Assembly (NCBI GenBank): GCA_964446115.1
Contig: CAYUNE010000042.1
Span: 44,199-108,198, forward strand
Direction: 5' to 3'
Source of the DNA: CAYUNE01 sp964446115
GTDB lineage: Bacteria > Desulfobacterota > Desulfobulbia > Desulfobulbales > Desulfobulbaceae
DNA length: 64,000 bases
Made by a program: the position numbers and the translations under genes. The stretch's first letter is position 1. Each line of letters starts with the position of its first letter. The notes beneath the pieces are model-generated. The model worked only from the letters and a program-made list of their open reading frames with translations. It was not told the DNA's origin and did no database searches. This document shows, in pieces, positions 8,487-16,569 of this stretch.

Positions 8487-8945
8487 ATGAGCGGTGACAT
8501 GGAAACAAAGGAGTCCCTCATTTTCATCAAAGAGGTTTTACGGCTGCTGCCGCATCGTTATCCGTTTATTCTCATTGATCGCATTCTGGACTTTGTTCCG
8601 GGCAGAAATATCAGGGCGCTGAAAAACGTCACCATCAACGAGCCCTTTTTCCAGGGGCACTTTCCCGGTGAGCCGGTGATGCCCGGCGTTCTGATTCTCG
8701 AGGGCATGGCCCAGGCCGGTATCGTTCTGGCCTGTAAAAGCAGACCGGATCTGGCCGAGGGAAAACTCGCCTATTTCGCCGGTATCGACAAGGCCAGGTT
8801 CAGGCGCATGGTGGTGCCCGGCGATCAGCTTATCTTTGAGCTGGAATTACTGAAACAAAAGAGCAAACTCATTAAAATGGCGGCCAGAGCCCATGTGGGC
8901 AAGACGCTGGCGGCCGAGGCGGAGCTGCTGGCCACCTTCGGCTGA
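8487..8945 (+). CDS. fabZ: 3-hydroxyacyl-[acyl-carrier-protein] dehydratase
   Basis: Dehydrates 3-hydroxyacyl-ACP in fatty-acid elongation and competes with LpxA and LpxD for hydroxyacyl-ACP. At 152 residues it is a hot-dog-fold enzyme with the catalytic His in LLPHRYPFILIDRI and the Glu in HFPGEPVMPGVLILEGMAQ. A GGAGGT site lies nine bases before ATG 8487. Its place between lpxD and lpxA is the classic Gram-negative arrangement, which balances lipid A and phospholipid synthesis. Confidence 0.97.
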   Translation: MSGDMETKESLIFIKEVLRLLPHRYPFILIDRILDFVPGRNIRALKNVTINEPFFQGHFPGEPVMPGVLILEGMAQAGIVLACKSRPDLAEGKLAYFAGIDKARFRRMVVPGDQLIFELELLKQKSKLIKMAARAHVGKTLAAEAELLATFG

Positions 8946-9075
8946 GCACCTTGGCCGGAGCCTTGGTCGCGGCTGCCGGCAAACGATGAAGTTTCTTCCT
9001 CCGGGTGGAATTTCATCCAAACCTGCGCGGTGCCGCTACCCGGCTGCCCGCCGCCATCTTCAAGGAAATGTAACC

Positions 9076-9873
9076 ATGACAATTCACGCAACCGCTGTTG
9101 TCGATCCCGGGGCTGATATTCATGAATCGGTGGAAATCGGTCCGTATGCGGTTATTGAGGCAAACGTCACCCTGGGCGCCGATAGTCGTGTTGCTCCCCA
9201 TACCTGTATTTCCGGGCCGACAACAATCGGATGCGGTAATGATATCGGCTCATTCTGCACCATCGGTTCACCTCCCCAGGACATTCACTACCGGGGGGAA
9301 CCCACCGAACTGATTATCGGCGATAACAATACCATTCGCGAGTATGTCTCCATCAACCGCGGCACGGCCAACGGCAATTATCGGACGGTTATCGGCAACA
9401 ACAACCTGCTCATGGCCTATGCCCATATTGCCCATGACTGCGTCCTGGAAGACAATGTCATCCTCGCCAATGCGGCAACCCTGGCCGGACATGTGCAGGT
9501 GGGCAGGCATGCCACCCTGGGGGGGCTGGTGGCGGTTCACCAGTTCTGCCGGGTCGGCCGCCATTCCTATGTTGGCGGATTATCGGGAATCAATCTGGAT
9601 ATTCCCCCTTACGTTATTCTCACCGGCACCCGTAACCGGATGCGGATCGCCGGCATCAACAAGATCGGCCTGCGCCGCACCGGCGTTGACCGTGAAACCC
9701 TCGCCAAGTTGGATCGGGCCTTCAAGATCATCTTTAGATCGCCGAACCTGTTGCTCAAGGATGCCCTGGCCAAAACCATGCGGGAGATTCCAGATTGTCC
9801 GGAGGTTGCGTACCTGGTGGAGTTTTTCCGCAAGAGCAAACGGGGCGTGGTCAAACGTACGGCGGAGGAATAG
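9076..9873 (+). CDS. lpxA: UDP-N-acetylglucosamine acyltransferase
   Basis: First step of lipid A synthesis, O-acylation of UDP-GlcNAc. ATG 9076 (after AAGGAAA) gives 265 residues, like E. coli LpxA. The upstream in-frame extension to 8893 runs into fabZ and is unlikely to be translated. The hexapeptide beta-helix begins IHATAVVDPGADI. The catalytic region MAYAHIAHDCVLEDNVI carries the active His, and the helical C-terminal domain starts near GINKIGLRR. The 130 bases between fabZ and lpxA hold no other gene. Confidence 0.97.
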   Translation: MTIHATAVVDPGADIHESVEIGPYAVIEANVTLGADSRVAPHTCISGPTTIGCGNDIGSFCTIGSPPQDIHYRGEPTELIIGDNNTIREYVSINRGTANGNYRTVIGNNNLLMAYAHIAHDCVLEDNVILANAATLAGHVQVGRHATLGGLVAVHQFCRVGRHSYVGGLSGINLDIPPYVILTGTRNRMRIAGINKIGLRRTGVDRETLAKLDRAFKIIFRSPNLLLKDALAKTMREIPDCPEVAYLVEFFRKSKRGVVKRTAEE

Positions 9874-9881
9874 CTGGATTC

Positions 9882-10733
9882 ATGGCACCCAGGCCTGTTG
9901 GTATCGTTGCCGGCGGCGGTCAGTTTCCGATCCTCTTTGCCGGGGCCGCCCGGAAACAGGGACGGCGGGTGGTGGCCATCGCCACCAGGGGCGAGACCGC
10001 TCCGGAACTGGCGCATCATGTTGATGTGCTGTACTGGGTGAGACTTGGCCAGCTTGGGAAAATTATCAAATATTTTCGCCGGGAAAAGGTGCGGGAAACG
10101 GTTTTTCTGGGCACCATCACCAAGACCCGGATTTTTCGCGATGTGCTGCCCGATTTCAAGGGACTGAGCCTGTGGAACAAGATCGACATTCACCAGGATG
10201 ATGCCATTTTGCGGGCCGTGGCCGGGGTTCTGGAGCAGGAGGGTATCCACGTACTTGAATCAACGGAATTTCTTCGACACCTGCTCTTCCCCGAAGGAGT
10301 GCTTACCAGAAAACATCCCTCCCCGTCCCAATGGGACGACATTCGTTTCGGCTGGAAAATCGCCAAGGAAATCGGCAGGCTGGATATAGGTCAATGCGTA
10401 GTGGTGCGTGATCGCAGCGTTCTGGCGGTTGAGGCGATAGAGGGCACTGATGCCGCTATCCGCCGGGGGGGGCAACTGGCAGGCGGCGGCGCCGTGGTGG
10501 TCAAGGTCAGAAAACCCCAGCAGGATTTCCGTTTCGATCTGCCGGCCACCGGGGAGGGCACCATATCCACCCTGGCTGAATCCGGCGGCGTACTCCTGGC
10601 TGTGGAGGCCGGTCAGTCGCTCGTCTTTGACAGACATGCCATGGTCCAGGCCGCCGACGAGGCAGGAATCGTTGTCGTCGGCCTGCGGCAGGACGGCAAC
10701 GGAGAAGTGCAAATACCCGCCGCCTCCCGGTAA
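9882..10733 (+). CDS. lpxI: UDP-2,3-diacylglucosamine pyrophosphatase LpxI
   Basis: Hydrolyses UDP-2,3-diacylglucosamine to lipid X in lipid A synthesis, doing the job of LpxH with an unrelated fold. ATG 9882, eleven bases after GGAGGAA inside the end of lpxA, gives 283 residues, the usual LpxI (DUF1009) size. Typical stretches are GIVAGGGQFPILFA at the start, FLGTITKTRIF, DIHQDDAILRAV, and the C-terminal DUF1009 core GRLDIGQCVVVRDRSVLAVE with EGTDAAIRRGG. LpxI is known from alphaproteobacteria and many other lineages lacking LpxH, so this fits a delta-type genome. It is last in the lpx operon and convergent with the prepilin peptidase gene. Confidence 0.93.
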   Translation: MAPRPVGIVAGGGQFPILFAGAARKQGRRVVAIATRGETAPELAHHVDVLYWVRLGQLGKIIKYFRREKVRETVFLGTITKTRIFRDVLPDFKGLSLWNKIDIHQDDAILRAVAGVLEQEGIHVLESTEFLRHLLFPEGVLTRKHPSPSQWDDIRFGWKIAKEIGRLDIGQCVVVRDRSVLAVEAIEGTDAAIRRGGQLAGGGAVVVKVRKPQQDFRFDLPATGEGTISTLAESGGVLLAVEAGQSLVFDRHAMVQAADEAGIVVVGLRQDGNGEVQIPAASR

Positions 10734-10756
10734 CGGTCGACCATCCCCGCCCGTCT

Positions 10757-11560
10757 TCAGATGGTGCCGGTCAGATACAGCTGCCAGAGGGCAAGGATAC
10801 GCTCCCGGAAGAAGAGAAACAGCAGGGCGGCGAGGGAGAGGAAGGGGCCGTAGGGTATTTTTGTTTTTCCGCCTTTCTTCTGTCTGATCATCGCCCCGAT
10901 TCCGACGATACTCCCGATCACCGAGCTGGCGAAGAGGACAAAGAGCAGGCTCTGCCAGCCGAGAAAGGCGCCGATCATCGCCAGCAGTTTGATATCCCCT
11001 CCGCCCATTCCCTCCCGCCTGGTCAGCAAGAAATATCCCAGGGCTATGCCGTAGAGTATGCCTCCTCCCAGAAGGATTCCGAGGCCCGATTGCTGCCAGG
11101 TGGGGATTGCGGTGATAAACGAGCCGAGAAAACCCAACACGATTCCCGGCAGGCTGATGAGATCGGGGATGATCTGGTGATGGATGTCGATGAAGATGAT
11201 GACCAGGAGGGCTGCGGTGAAGATGAAATAGTAACAGAATTCAGGAGATGGGCCGAATTTGTTCAGCAGGGCCAGGCTCAGCAGGCCCATACAGAGTTCA
11301 ACGATGGGATACTGGATGGAGATGGAATTGCCGCAGGAACGACAACGGCCACGCAACCAGACGAGATAGCTAAGCAGGGGAATATTGTCATACCAGCGGA
11401 TCGGCTGCCGGCAGGCAGGACAGTTTGAGGGCGGAAAAATGATGGACTCGTTGTCGTTGGGCAGCCGCAGGATGACCACGTTCAAAAAGCTGCCGATGCA
11501 AGCCCCTAGGGAGAATGCGAGAACATAGAGGAGAATTGGCGCCGGCCCTGAAAGGAGCAT
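10757..11560 (-). CDS. pilD: Type IV prepilin leader peptidase/N-methyltransferase
   Basis: Cleaves and N-methylates type IV prepilins and type II secretion pseudopilins at the inner membrane. At 267 residues it is a full-length bifunctional enzyme. The cytoplasmic N-terminal domain has the zinc tetracysteine motif (CPACRQPI and CRSCG). The aspartic protease residues are in FIDIHHQIIPD and GMGGGDIKLLA. About seven hydrophobic helices are visible. It diverges from pyrK, with a 63-base shared upstream region. Its pilus partners here are the PilT-like ATPase at 23.2 kb and perhaps the PilZ protein. No pilin gene is in the window. Confidence 0.95.
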   Translation of the reverse strand: MLLSGPAPILLYVLAFSLGACIGSFLNVVILRLPNDNESIIFPPSNCPACRQPIRWYDNIPLLSYLVWLRGRCRSCGNSISIQYPIVELCMGLLSLALLNKFGPSPEFCYYFIFTAALLVIIFIDIHHQIIPDLISLPGIVLGFLGSFITAIPTWQQSGLGILLGGGILYGIALGYFLLTRREGMGGGDIKLLAMIGAFLGWQSLLFVLFASSVIGSIVGIGAMIRQKKGGKTKIPYGPFLSLAALLFLFFRERILALWQLYLTGTI

Positions 11561-11567
11561 TTAATTG

Positions 11568-11596
11568 TTTACAGGTTGACTTTGATGCTTTAAAAT
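11568..11596 (+). promoter_or_regulatory. Sigma-70-type promoter of the pyrK operon
   Basis: TTTACA at 11568-11573 and TAAAAT at 11591-11596 are separated by exactly 17 bases, each matching consensus at five of six positions. The start would fall about 20 bases before the pyrK ATG (11624), leaving a very short leader. The region is shared with the divergent pilD. Confidence 0.7.
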
Positions 11597-11623
11597 TCGT
11601 CTTCATCTATTGTATAGGCTTCC

Positions 11624-12409
11624 ATGAACGACTTCCAGAAAAAAGCGGAAATCATCCGCGTCGAAACCCTTACCCCCGAGGTCTTTCGGTTCACGGTACA
11701 TTCACCGGCGATTGCCGCCGCCGCCAGACCGGGACAGTTTGTCATGGTCCGGGTGGAACAGGGCAACGACCCGCTGCTGCCGCGGCCGTTTTCCGTTCAC
11801 AACACGGAATCCGCCACCACTTTTCAACTGTTGTTCAAAATTGTGGGGCGGGGAACATCCATCCTGGCCGACCTTGAAGTCGGTGACCGGATACGGGTGT
11901 TCGGTCCCCTGGGAAGGGGGTTTACGGTTTCCGATGACGGACCTGTCTGTTTCGTGGCCGGCGGTATGGGGGGAGCGCCCCTTTTTTTTCTGGCCAAATA
12001 TCTGCGACTTAACGGACGCCGTCCCGATCGGGATATTGTCCTGCTGGGAGCTCGCGATCAGAGTGAAGTGAAACCGATTGCCGATGATTTTATCCGGCTC
12101 GGCTACAGGGTAGAAACGGCAACCGACGACGGCAGCATGGGACACCACGGACTGGTCACCGATCTTTTCGATGGGATTGGGCCCGGTATCGTCCGTGTCT
12201 ACTCCTGTGGTCCCTATCCGATGATGGGAGTTGTTGCCGAGAAGTGCCGCCAAAAAAATATCACCTGCGAAGTTTCGGTCGAGACGATCATGGCCTGTGG
12301 TGTCGGGGCCTGTCTCGGCTGCACCATCCTCAAATCCGACGGTTCATATGCGCAAGTATGCAAGGACGGCCCTGTCTTTACGACGGATAAACTTGCCTGG
12401 ACCGTATAA
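11624..12409 (+). CDS. pyrK: Dihydroorotate dehydrogenase B, electron transfer subunit
   Basis: FAD and [2Fe-2S] subunit that passes electrons from dihydroorotate via PyrD to NAD+. The 261 residues form a ferredoxin-reductase-like module: FAD-binding RPFSVHN near residue 48, an NAD-binding Gly-rich VAGGMGGAPL near 109, and a C-terminal cysteine cluster MACGVGACLGCTI plus a later Cys (YAQVCKDGPVF) that binds the [2Fe-2S] centre. Pairing with class 1B PyrD directly downstream confirms the assignment. This soluble NAD-linked enzyme is typical of anaerobes, in contrast to the quinone-linked class 2 type. Confidence 0.95.
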   Translation: MNDFQKKAEIIRVETLTPEVFRFTVHSPAIAAAARPGQFVMVRVEQGNDPLLPRPFSVHNTESATTFQLLFKIVGRGTSILADLEVGDRIRVFGPLGRGFTVSDDGPVCFVAGGMGGAPLFFLAKYLRLNGRRPDRDIVLLGARDQSEVKPIADDFIRLGYRVETATDDGSMGHHGLVTDLFDGIGPGIVRVYSCGPYPMMGVVAEKCRQKNITCEVSVETIMACGVGACLGCTILKSDGSYAQVCKDGPVFTTDKLAWTV

Positions 12410-12468
12410 TGCGTTGTCTGCGGGTTCACCGGAAGCGGATTCATCAGACATAAAATTAGTGCTGTATA

Positions 12469-13377
12469 ATGAATTTACAGGTAAAGATCGGTGAGTTGCG
12501 ATTCGCCAATCCGGTACTGACCGCTTCCGGGACCTTTGGATACGCCACGGAGTTTGCCCAGTATGTCGATCTCAAGCGATTGGGAGGCGTTATTGTCAAG
12601 GGCATTTCCCTGGAACCCCGAGCCGGAAATCCGCCCCCAAGGATCGCCGAAACCCCCAGCGGCATGCTGAATTCAATCGGCCTGCAGAACGTCGGTGTTG
12701 AACGGTTTTTGAAGGGCAAGCTCCCCTTTCTGCGGGAGCTCGATACCCGGGTCATTGTCAATATCCTGGGTGACAGCGTGGAGGAATATGCGGAACTGGC
12801 CGAGCGGTTGAGCGGACATCGGGGTATCGACGCGCTGGAGGTGAATATCTCCTGCCCCAATGTGAAAAACGGCGGTGTGGCCTTCGGTATCATCCCCGAA
12901 TCGGCCGCTGCGGTAACCGCTGCGGTGACCAACAGTACGGATCTGCCGGTGATCGTCAAGCTCACCCCCAATGTCACCGATGTCACCGAAATTGCCCGTG
13001 CAGTTGAAGAGGCGGGAGCGGATGCCGTCTCCCTCATCAATACACTGTTGGGTATGGGAATTGATATTGCCACGCGGAAACCGCGGCTGGCCAATGTGGT
13101 GGGAGGGCTTTCCGGTCCGGCGATCAAGCCGGTGGCCCTGCGTATGGTCTGGCAGGTGGCCGCCGCCATATCCATCCCGGTTATCGGTATCGGTGGGATC
13201 TCCACAGCCGAAGACGCCATCGAGTTTTTGCTTGCCGGGGCAAGGGCCATCCAGGTGGGAACGGCCAACTTCACCAATCCGGCCGCCTCGGAAGATATCA
13301 TAGATGGTATCATCGACTACCTGGAGGAGGAGAAGGAAGATTCCGTTGAGAATATCATCGGTGGACTGCAAATGTGA
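12469..13377 (+). CDS. pyrD: Dihydroorotate dehydrogenase B, catalytic subunit (class 1B)
   Basis: FMN enzyme oxidising dihydroorotate to orotate. The 302 residues form a TIM barrel. The substrate loop NISCPNVKNGG contains the catalytic Cys context of class 1 enzymes. Phosphate/FMN-binding motifs are visible near the C-terminus (GIGGISTAEDA, GARAIQVGTANF). It lies 60 bases after its partner pyrK. The stop overlaps the GTG start of the DUF1232 gene. Its orotate product is the substrate of PyrE, encoded at 3.3-3.9 kb. Confidence 0.96.
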   Translation: MNLQVKIGELRFANPVLTASGTFGYATEFAQYVDLKRLGGVIVKGISLEPRAGNPPPRIAETPSGMLNSIGLQNVGVERFLKGKLPFLRELDTRVIVNILGDSVEEYAELAERLSGHRGIDALEVNISCPNVKNGGVAFGIIPESAAAVTAAVTNSTDLPVIVKLTPNVTDVTEIARAVEEAGADAVSLINTLLGMGIDIATRKPRLANVVGGLSGPAIKPVALRMVWQVAAAISIPVIGIGGISTAEDAIEFLLAGARAIQVGTANFTNPAASEDIIDGIIDYLEEEKEDSVENIIGGLQM

Positions 13378-13655
13378 ACATCCCCGCTTCCGGTGGAAAA
13401 ACCATCCACTTCTTCAGATTGATCACCCTGGCAAAGAGGCTTTTCCGGCTCTTCCGGGATCCCCGGACCCCGAAGACGGCCAAGGCCCTTCTCATTGGTG
13501 CGGCGTTCTATGTCCTTGTCCCCGTCGATTTCCTTCCCGAGTGGATACCGGTGCTGGGCGTGATGGATGATCTTGGGGTGGCTGTCCTGGTAACGACTCT
13601 GGCCCTGCGTCTGGTTCCGGATGATGTGAAACGTCGGCATGGTTTACTGAAATGA
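13374..13655 (+). CDS. DUF1232 (YkvA-type) small membrane protein
   Basis: A 93-residue protein with the DUF1232 signature: the segment around residues 40-70 reads LIGAAFYVLVPVDFLPEWIP followed by VLGVMDDLGV, close to the family's YxxxPxDxxPDFIPxxGxxDD pattern. One or two hydrophobic segments suggest membrane association. It starts at GTG 13374 inside the pyrD stop and its own stop overlaps the aroD ATG, so it is translationally embedded between pyrimidine and shikimate genes. The family has no general function established. Confidence 0.85.
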   Translation: MNIPASGGKTIHFFRLITLAKRLFRLFRDPRTPKTAKALLIGAAFYVLVPVDFLPEWIPVLGVMDDLGVAVLVTTLALRLVPDDVKRRHGLLK

Positions 13656-14368
13656 TCGATCAGGAGATGACGGGAAAGAAACGGCCGGATCAGGGAAAAA
13701 TCTGTGTTTCCGTTGCTGCCCCTGATGTGGACGGGGTGCTGCGGGCGGTCAGGCCTGTACTTGGCGAGGTGGATATCGTCGAGATCCGCCTTGATGCCAT
13801 GCAGGATCCCCAGGTCGCTCCGCTCCTGTCGCGTTTGTCCGCTCCGTTGCTGTTCACCCATCGCCCCGACTGGGAAGGGGGCGCTTTCAGGGGACCGGAG
13901 GCAAAGCGCATGGAGGTGCTGCTTGAGGCCATTCGGCTGCAGGTGGCCTACGTCGATATCGAACTCGACGCCAATGCGGCGCTGAGGGACCGGCTGCTGG
14001 AAGAGATGGAGAATTCCACCACCCGGATGATCATCTCCTACCATGATTTTCAGCAGACTCCCTCTGCCGCCAGGCTTTCCGAGATCCTCAACTGGCAGTG
14101 GGAAAGCGGCGCCCACATCGGTAAGATCGTCACCATGGCCCATGATCATCTCGATGTTCTGCGGGTTCTTAACCTGCAATGCGAGGCCGCTGAGCTCGGT
14201 TTTCCCCTCAGCGCCTTCTGCATGGGTGAAATCGGCAGGATCAGCCGGGTGATAACGCTGCTGCTGGGAGGATATATGACCTATGCGGCTTTAGACCGGG
14301 AACAGGCAACCGCCCCCGGACAGCTGACCGTTGCCGAAATCAGGGATCTCCTGCCCAGGCTGTCCTGA
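13652..14368 (+). CDS. aroD: 3-dehydroquinate dehydratase, type I
   Basis: Dehydrates 3-dehydroquinate to dehydroshikimate through a Schiff base. Its 238 residues have type I features: the opening strand KICVSVAA, VEIRLDAM, the substrate segment FTHRPDWEGG, the catalytic His in MIISYHDFQQTP, and the Schiff-base Lys in IGKIVTMAHD. The C-terminal GQLTVAEIRDLL is also typical. ATG 13652 overlaps the previous stop; ATG 13667 is an alternative five codons in. The next two shikimate enzymes follow, so the operon covers three consecutive steps apart from shikimate kinase. Confidence 0.95.
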   Translation: MIDQEMTGKKRPDQGKICVSVAAPDVDGVLRAVRPVLGEVDIVEIRLDAMQDPQVAPLLSRLSAPLLFTHRPDWEGGAFRGPEAKRMEVLLEAIRLQVAYVDIELDANAALRDRLLEEMENSTTRMIISYHDFQQTPSAARLSEILNWQWESGAHIGKIVTMAHDHLDVLRVLNLQCEAAELGFPLSAFCMGEIGRISRVITLLLGGYMTYAALDREQATAPGQLTVAEIRDLLPRLS

Positions 14369-14432
14369 ACCCAGGCCCCGGCGCTTAAGCGGAGAAACAT
14401 CCATATGACGAATACCGGGACGCGGAGCAGGG

Positions 14433-15248
14433 ATGATTAACGGTAAAACCGAGCTTTACGGCATAGTCGGCCATCCGGTGGCCCATTCCCTCAGTCCGGC
14501 GATCCACAATGCCGGGTTCAGATCTCTGGGACTCAACAAGGTGTACGTTCCCCTGCCGGTAACCGACCTTAAGGCGGCCATCATCGGTCTGCGGGCCCTT
14601 GGTTTTCGGGGTGTCAGTGTGACGATTCCGCATAAGCGGAAGGTGCTGGACCTCATCGACAGTGTTGAGCCGCCGGCTGCAAAGATCGGCGCCGTCAATA
14701 CCCTGGTGATGGATAAAAAGGGTGGCATCCACGGCCTGAATACGGACTGGCTGGGAGCCAACCGCGCCCTGGAGGAAGAAATCAGGCTGGCAGGCAGCCG
14801 GATTCTGGTCATCGGTGCCGGCGGAGCGGCGCGGGCCATTGGGTTTGGTCTCCGCGAGGCCGGGGCCGAGGTGATTCTGGTCAACCGTACCAAAGATAGG
14901 GCCGCCGCCCTTGCCCGCAGCCTGCATTGCGACTACACCACTCCGGAGAAAATCGGCGACGTTGCCGCCGATGCCCTGGTGAACGCCACCTCCGTCGGCA
15001 TGGAGCCCGGCGACGACAAGACCCCGGTGCCCCCTTTAGCGGTCGGCAATTTTCCGGTGGTGATGGATATCGTTTATGCGCCCCGGCAGACCCGATTACT
15101 CAGGGAGGCCGCCGCTGCCGGTTGCCGCACCATCGATGGTCTGCAGATGCTGCTTTATCAGGGGGTGGCGCAGTTTGAGCTCTGGACCGGCAAAGAGGCT
15201 CCGGTTCAGGAGATGCGCCGGGCCCTGGTCGGGGCCCTGCCGGCGTGA
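14433..15248 (+). CDS. aroE: Shikimate dehydrogenase (NADP+)
   Basis: Reduces dehydroshikimate to shikimate. The 271 residues begin with the substrate-binding region YGIVGHPVAHSLSPAIHN. The catalytic Lys and Asp contexts follow (SVTIPHKRKVLDLID, LNTDWLGANRAL). The NADP-binding motif is VIGAGGAARAIGFGL with NRTKDRA after it. A GGAGCAGGG sequence lies immediately before ATG 14433. Its TGA overlaps the GTG codon proposed as the aroA start. Confidence 0.96.
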   Translation: MINGKTELYGIVGHPVAHSLSPAIHNAGFRSLGLNKVYVPLPVTDLKAAIIGLRALGFRGVSVTIPHKRKVLDLIDSVEPPAAKIGAVNTLVMDKKGGIHGLNTDWLGANRALEEEIRLAGSRILVIGAGGAARAIGFGLREAGAEVILVNRTKDRAAALARSLHCDYTTPEKIGDVAADALVNATSVGMEPGDDKTPVPPLAVGNFPVVMDIVYAPRQTRLLREAAAAGCRTIDGLQMLLYQGVAQFELWTGKEAPVQEMRRALVGALPA

Positions 15249-16567
15249 AGCTTGGTTCCAGGATGGATTCTCCCATGAAAAGCGAAGAAATGCGTACTGT
15301 ACGACCCGTTGCTGCTGTGGATGCGCGGATCCAGGTTCCCGGATCAAAGAGCATTACCCAGCGTGCCCTCATTGCCGCCGCTCTGGCGGATGGTGTCTCC
15401 CGCCTGCAAGGACCCCTGGCCAGTGATGACACCCGCTACACAATTGGTGCGCTTGCGGCCATGGGCATGGATGTGGATCAGAATAAAGGGGTATGGGAAG
15501 TGCGGGGCAAGGGCGGCTGCGTGAAGGCGCCCGGGGAACCGCTCTATCTCGGCAATAACGGCACGGCCACCCGTTTCCTCACCTCGGTTGCCGCGCTCGC
15601 CTCCGGGGGAGTTGCCATAACCGGTGATCGTCGCATGGAGCAGCGCCCCATCGAGCCCCTGCTCGTTGCCCTGCGGGGCTGGGATGTCAGGGTGAAAAGC
15701 CGCAACAATACCGGCTGCCCCCCCCTTGATATCGAAGCGGCTGGTCTTGCCGGCGGCAGAACGGTTTTGCCGGAGGGAAAGTCCAGCCAGTATCTCTCCT
15801 CCTTGCTCCTGGTAGCGCCTTATGCCCGTCAACCGGCGGAACTTGTCGTTGAGGGGCGGGTGTTTTCCAGACCTTATGTGGAGATGACCCTGGCGGTGAT
15901 GGCCGATTTCGGGATCCGGGTGGAAGCCTCGCCGCAGCTCGATTTTTTCCGGATCCCCCGGGGACGCTACCGCGCATCCACCTACCGGATAGAAGGAGAT
16001 GCCTCCAGTGCTTCCTATTTCTGGGCGGCCGCCGCTGTTACCGGCGGCCGGGTGACGGTGACCAATGTTCCGGTTCCCTCCCTGCAAGGTGATGCGCTCT
16101 TGGTGCCTTTGCTGGCCAGAATGGGCTGCCGGGTGGTGCAAAGCGGCGGCGGCATTACCGTCCGGGGACCGGAGAAACTGACCGCCGTTACCGCGGATAT
16201 GGGCAATATGCCCGATGTCGCCCCCACCCTGGCGGTGGTTGCCGCCTTTGCCGAGGGCACCTCGGTCATCGAAAATATCGCCCATCTCCGTATCAAGGAG
16301 TGTGACCGGCTGGCGGCCGTGGTATCCGAACTGCGGAAGCTGGGGGCCCATGTTGAAGAGGAGGAGGATCGCATGATCATCCATGGTCGGGCAGGTGGAA
16401 CGGGCCTGCATGGCGCCCGTATCCATACCTATGATGATCACCGCATTGCCATGAGCTTTGCGGTGGCCGGCCTGCGGGTGGGTGGTGTGGAGATCGGCGA
16501 TCCCGGATGTGTTGCCAAATCCTTTCCCGATTTCTGGCAGCGTTTTGATCAACTTGCCGACGGATAA
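15245..16567 (+). CDS. aroA: 3-phosphoshikimate 1-carboxyvinyltransferase (EPSP synthase)
   Basis: Transfers enolpyruvyl from PEP to shikimate-3-phosphate. The protein is up to 440 residues. It has VPGSKSITQRALIAAALA at the N-terminus, the PEP/glyphosate loop LGNNGTATRFLTS, GDRRMEQRPI, GDASSASYF, and the DMGNMPDVAPTLAV active-site segment. The 96-101-type loop differs from the class I GNAGTAMRP form. The start is uncertain: GTG 15245 overlaps the aroE stop, while ATG 15263, 15275 or 15290 lie just inside. No shikimate kinase gene is seen nearby. Confidence 0.95.
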   Translation: MKLGSRMDSPMKSEEMRTVRPVAAVDARIQVPGSKSITQRALIAAALADGVSRLQGPLASDDTRYTIGALAAMGMDVDQNKGVWEVRGKGGCVKAPGEPLYLGNNGTATRFLTSVAALASGGVAITGDRRMEQRPIEPLLVALRGWDVRVKSRNNTGCPPLDIEAAGLAGGRTVLPEGKSSQYLSSLLLVAPYARQPAELVVEGRVFSRPYVEMTLAVMADFGIRVEASPQLDFFRIPRGRYRASTYRIEGDASSASYFWAAAAVTGGRVTVTNVPVPSLQGDALLVPLLARMGCRVVQSGGGITVRGPEKLTAVTADMGNMPDVAPTLAVVAAFAEGTSVIENIAHLRIKECDRLAAVVSELRKLGAHVEEEEDRMIIHGRAGGTGLHGARIHTYDDHRIAMSFAVAGLRVGGVEIGDPGCVAKSFPDFWQRFDQLADG

Positions 16568-16569
16568 CG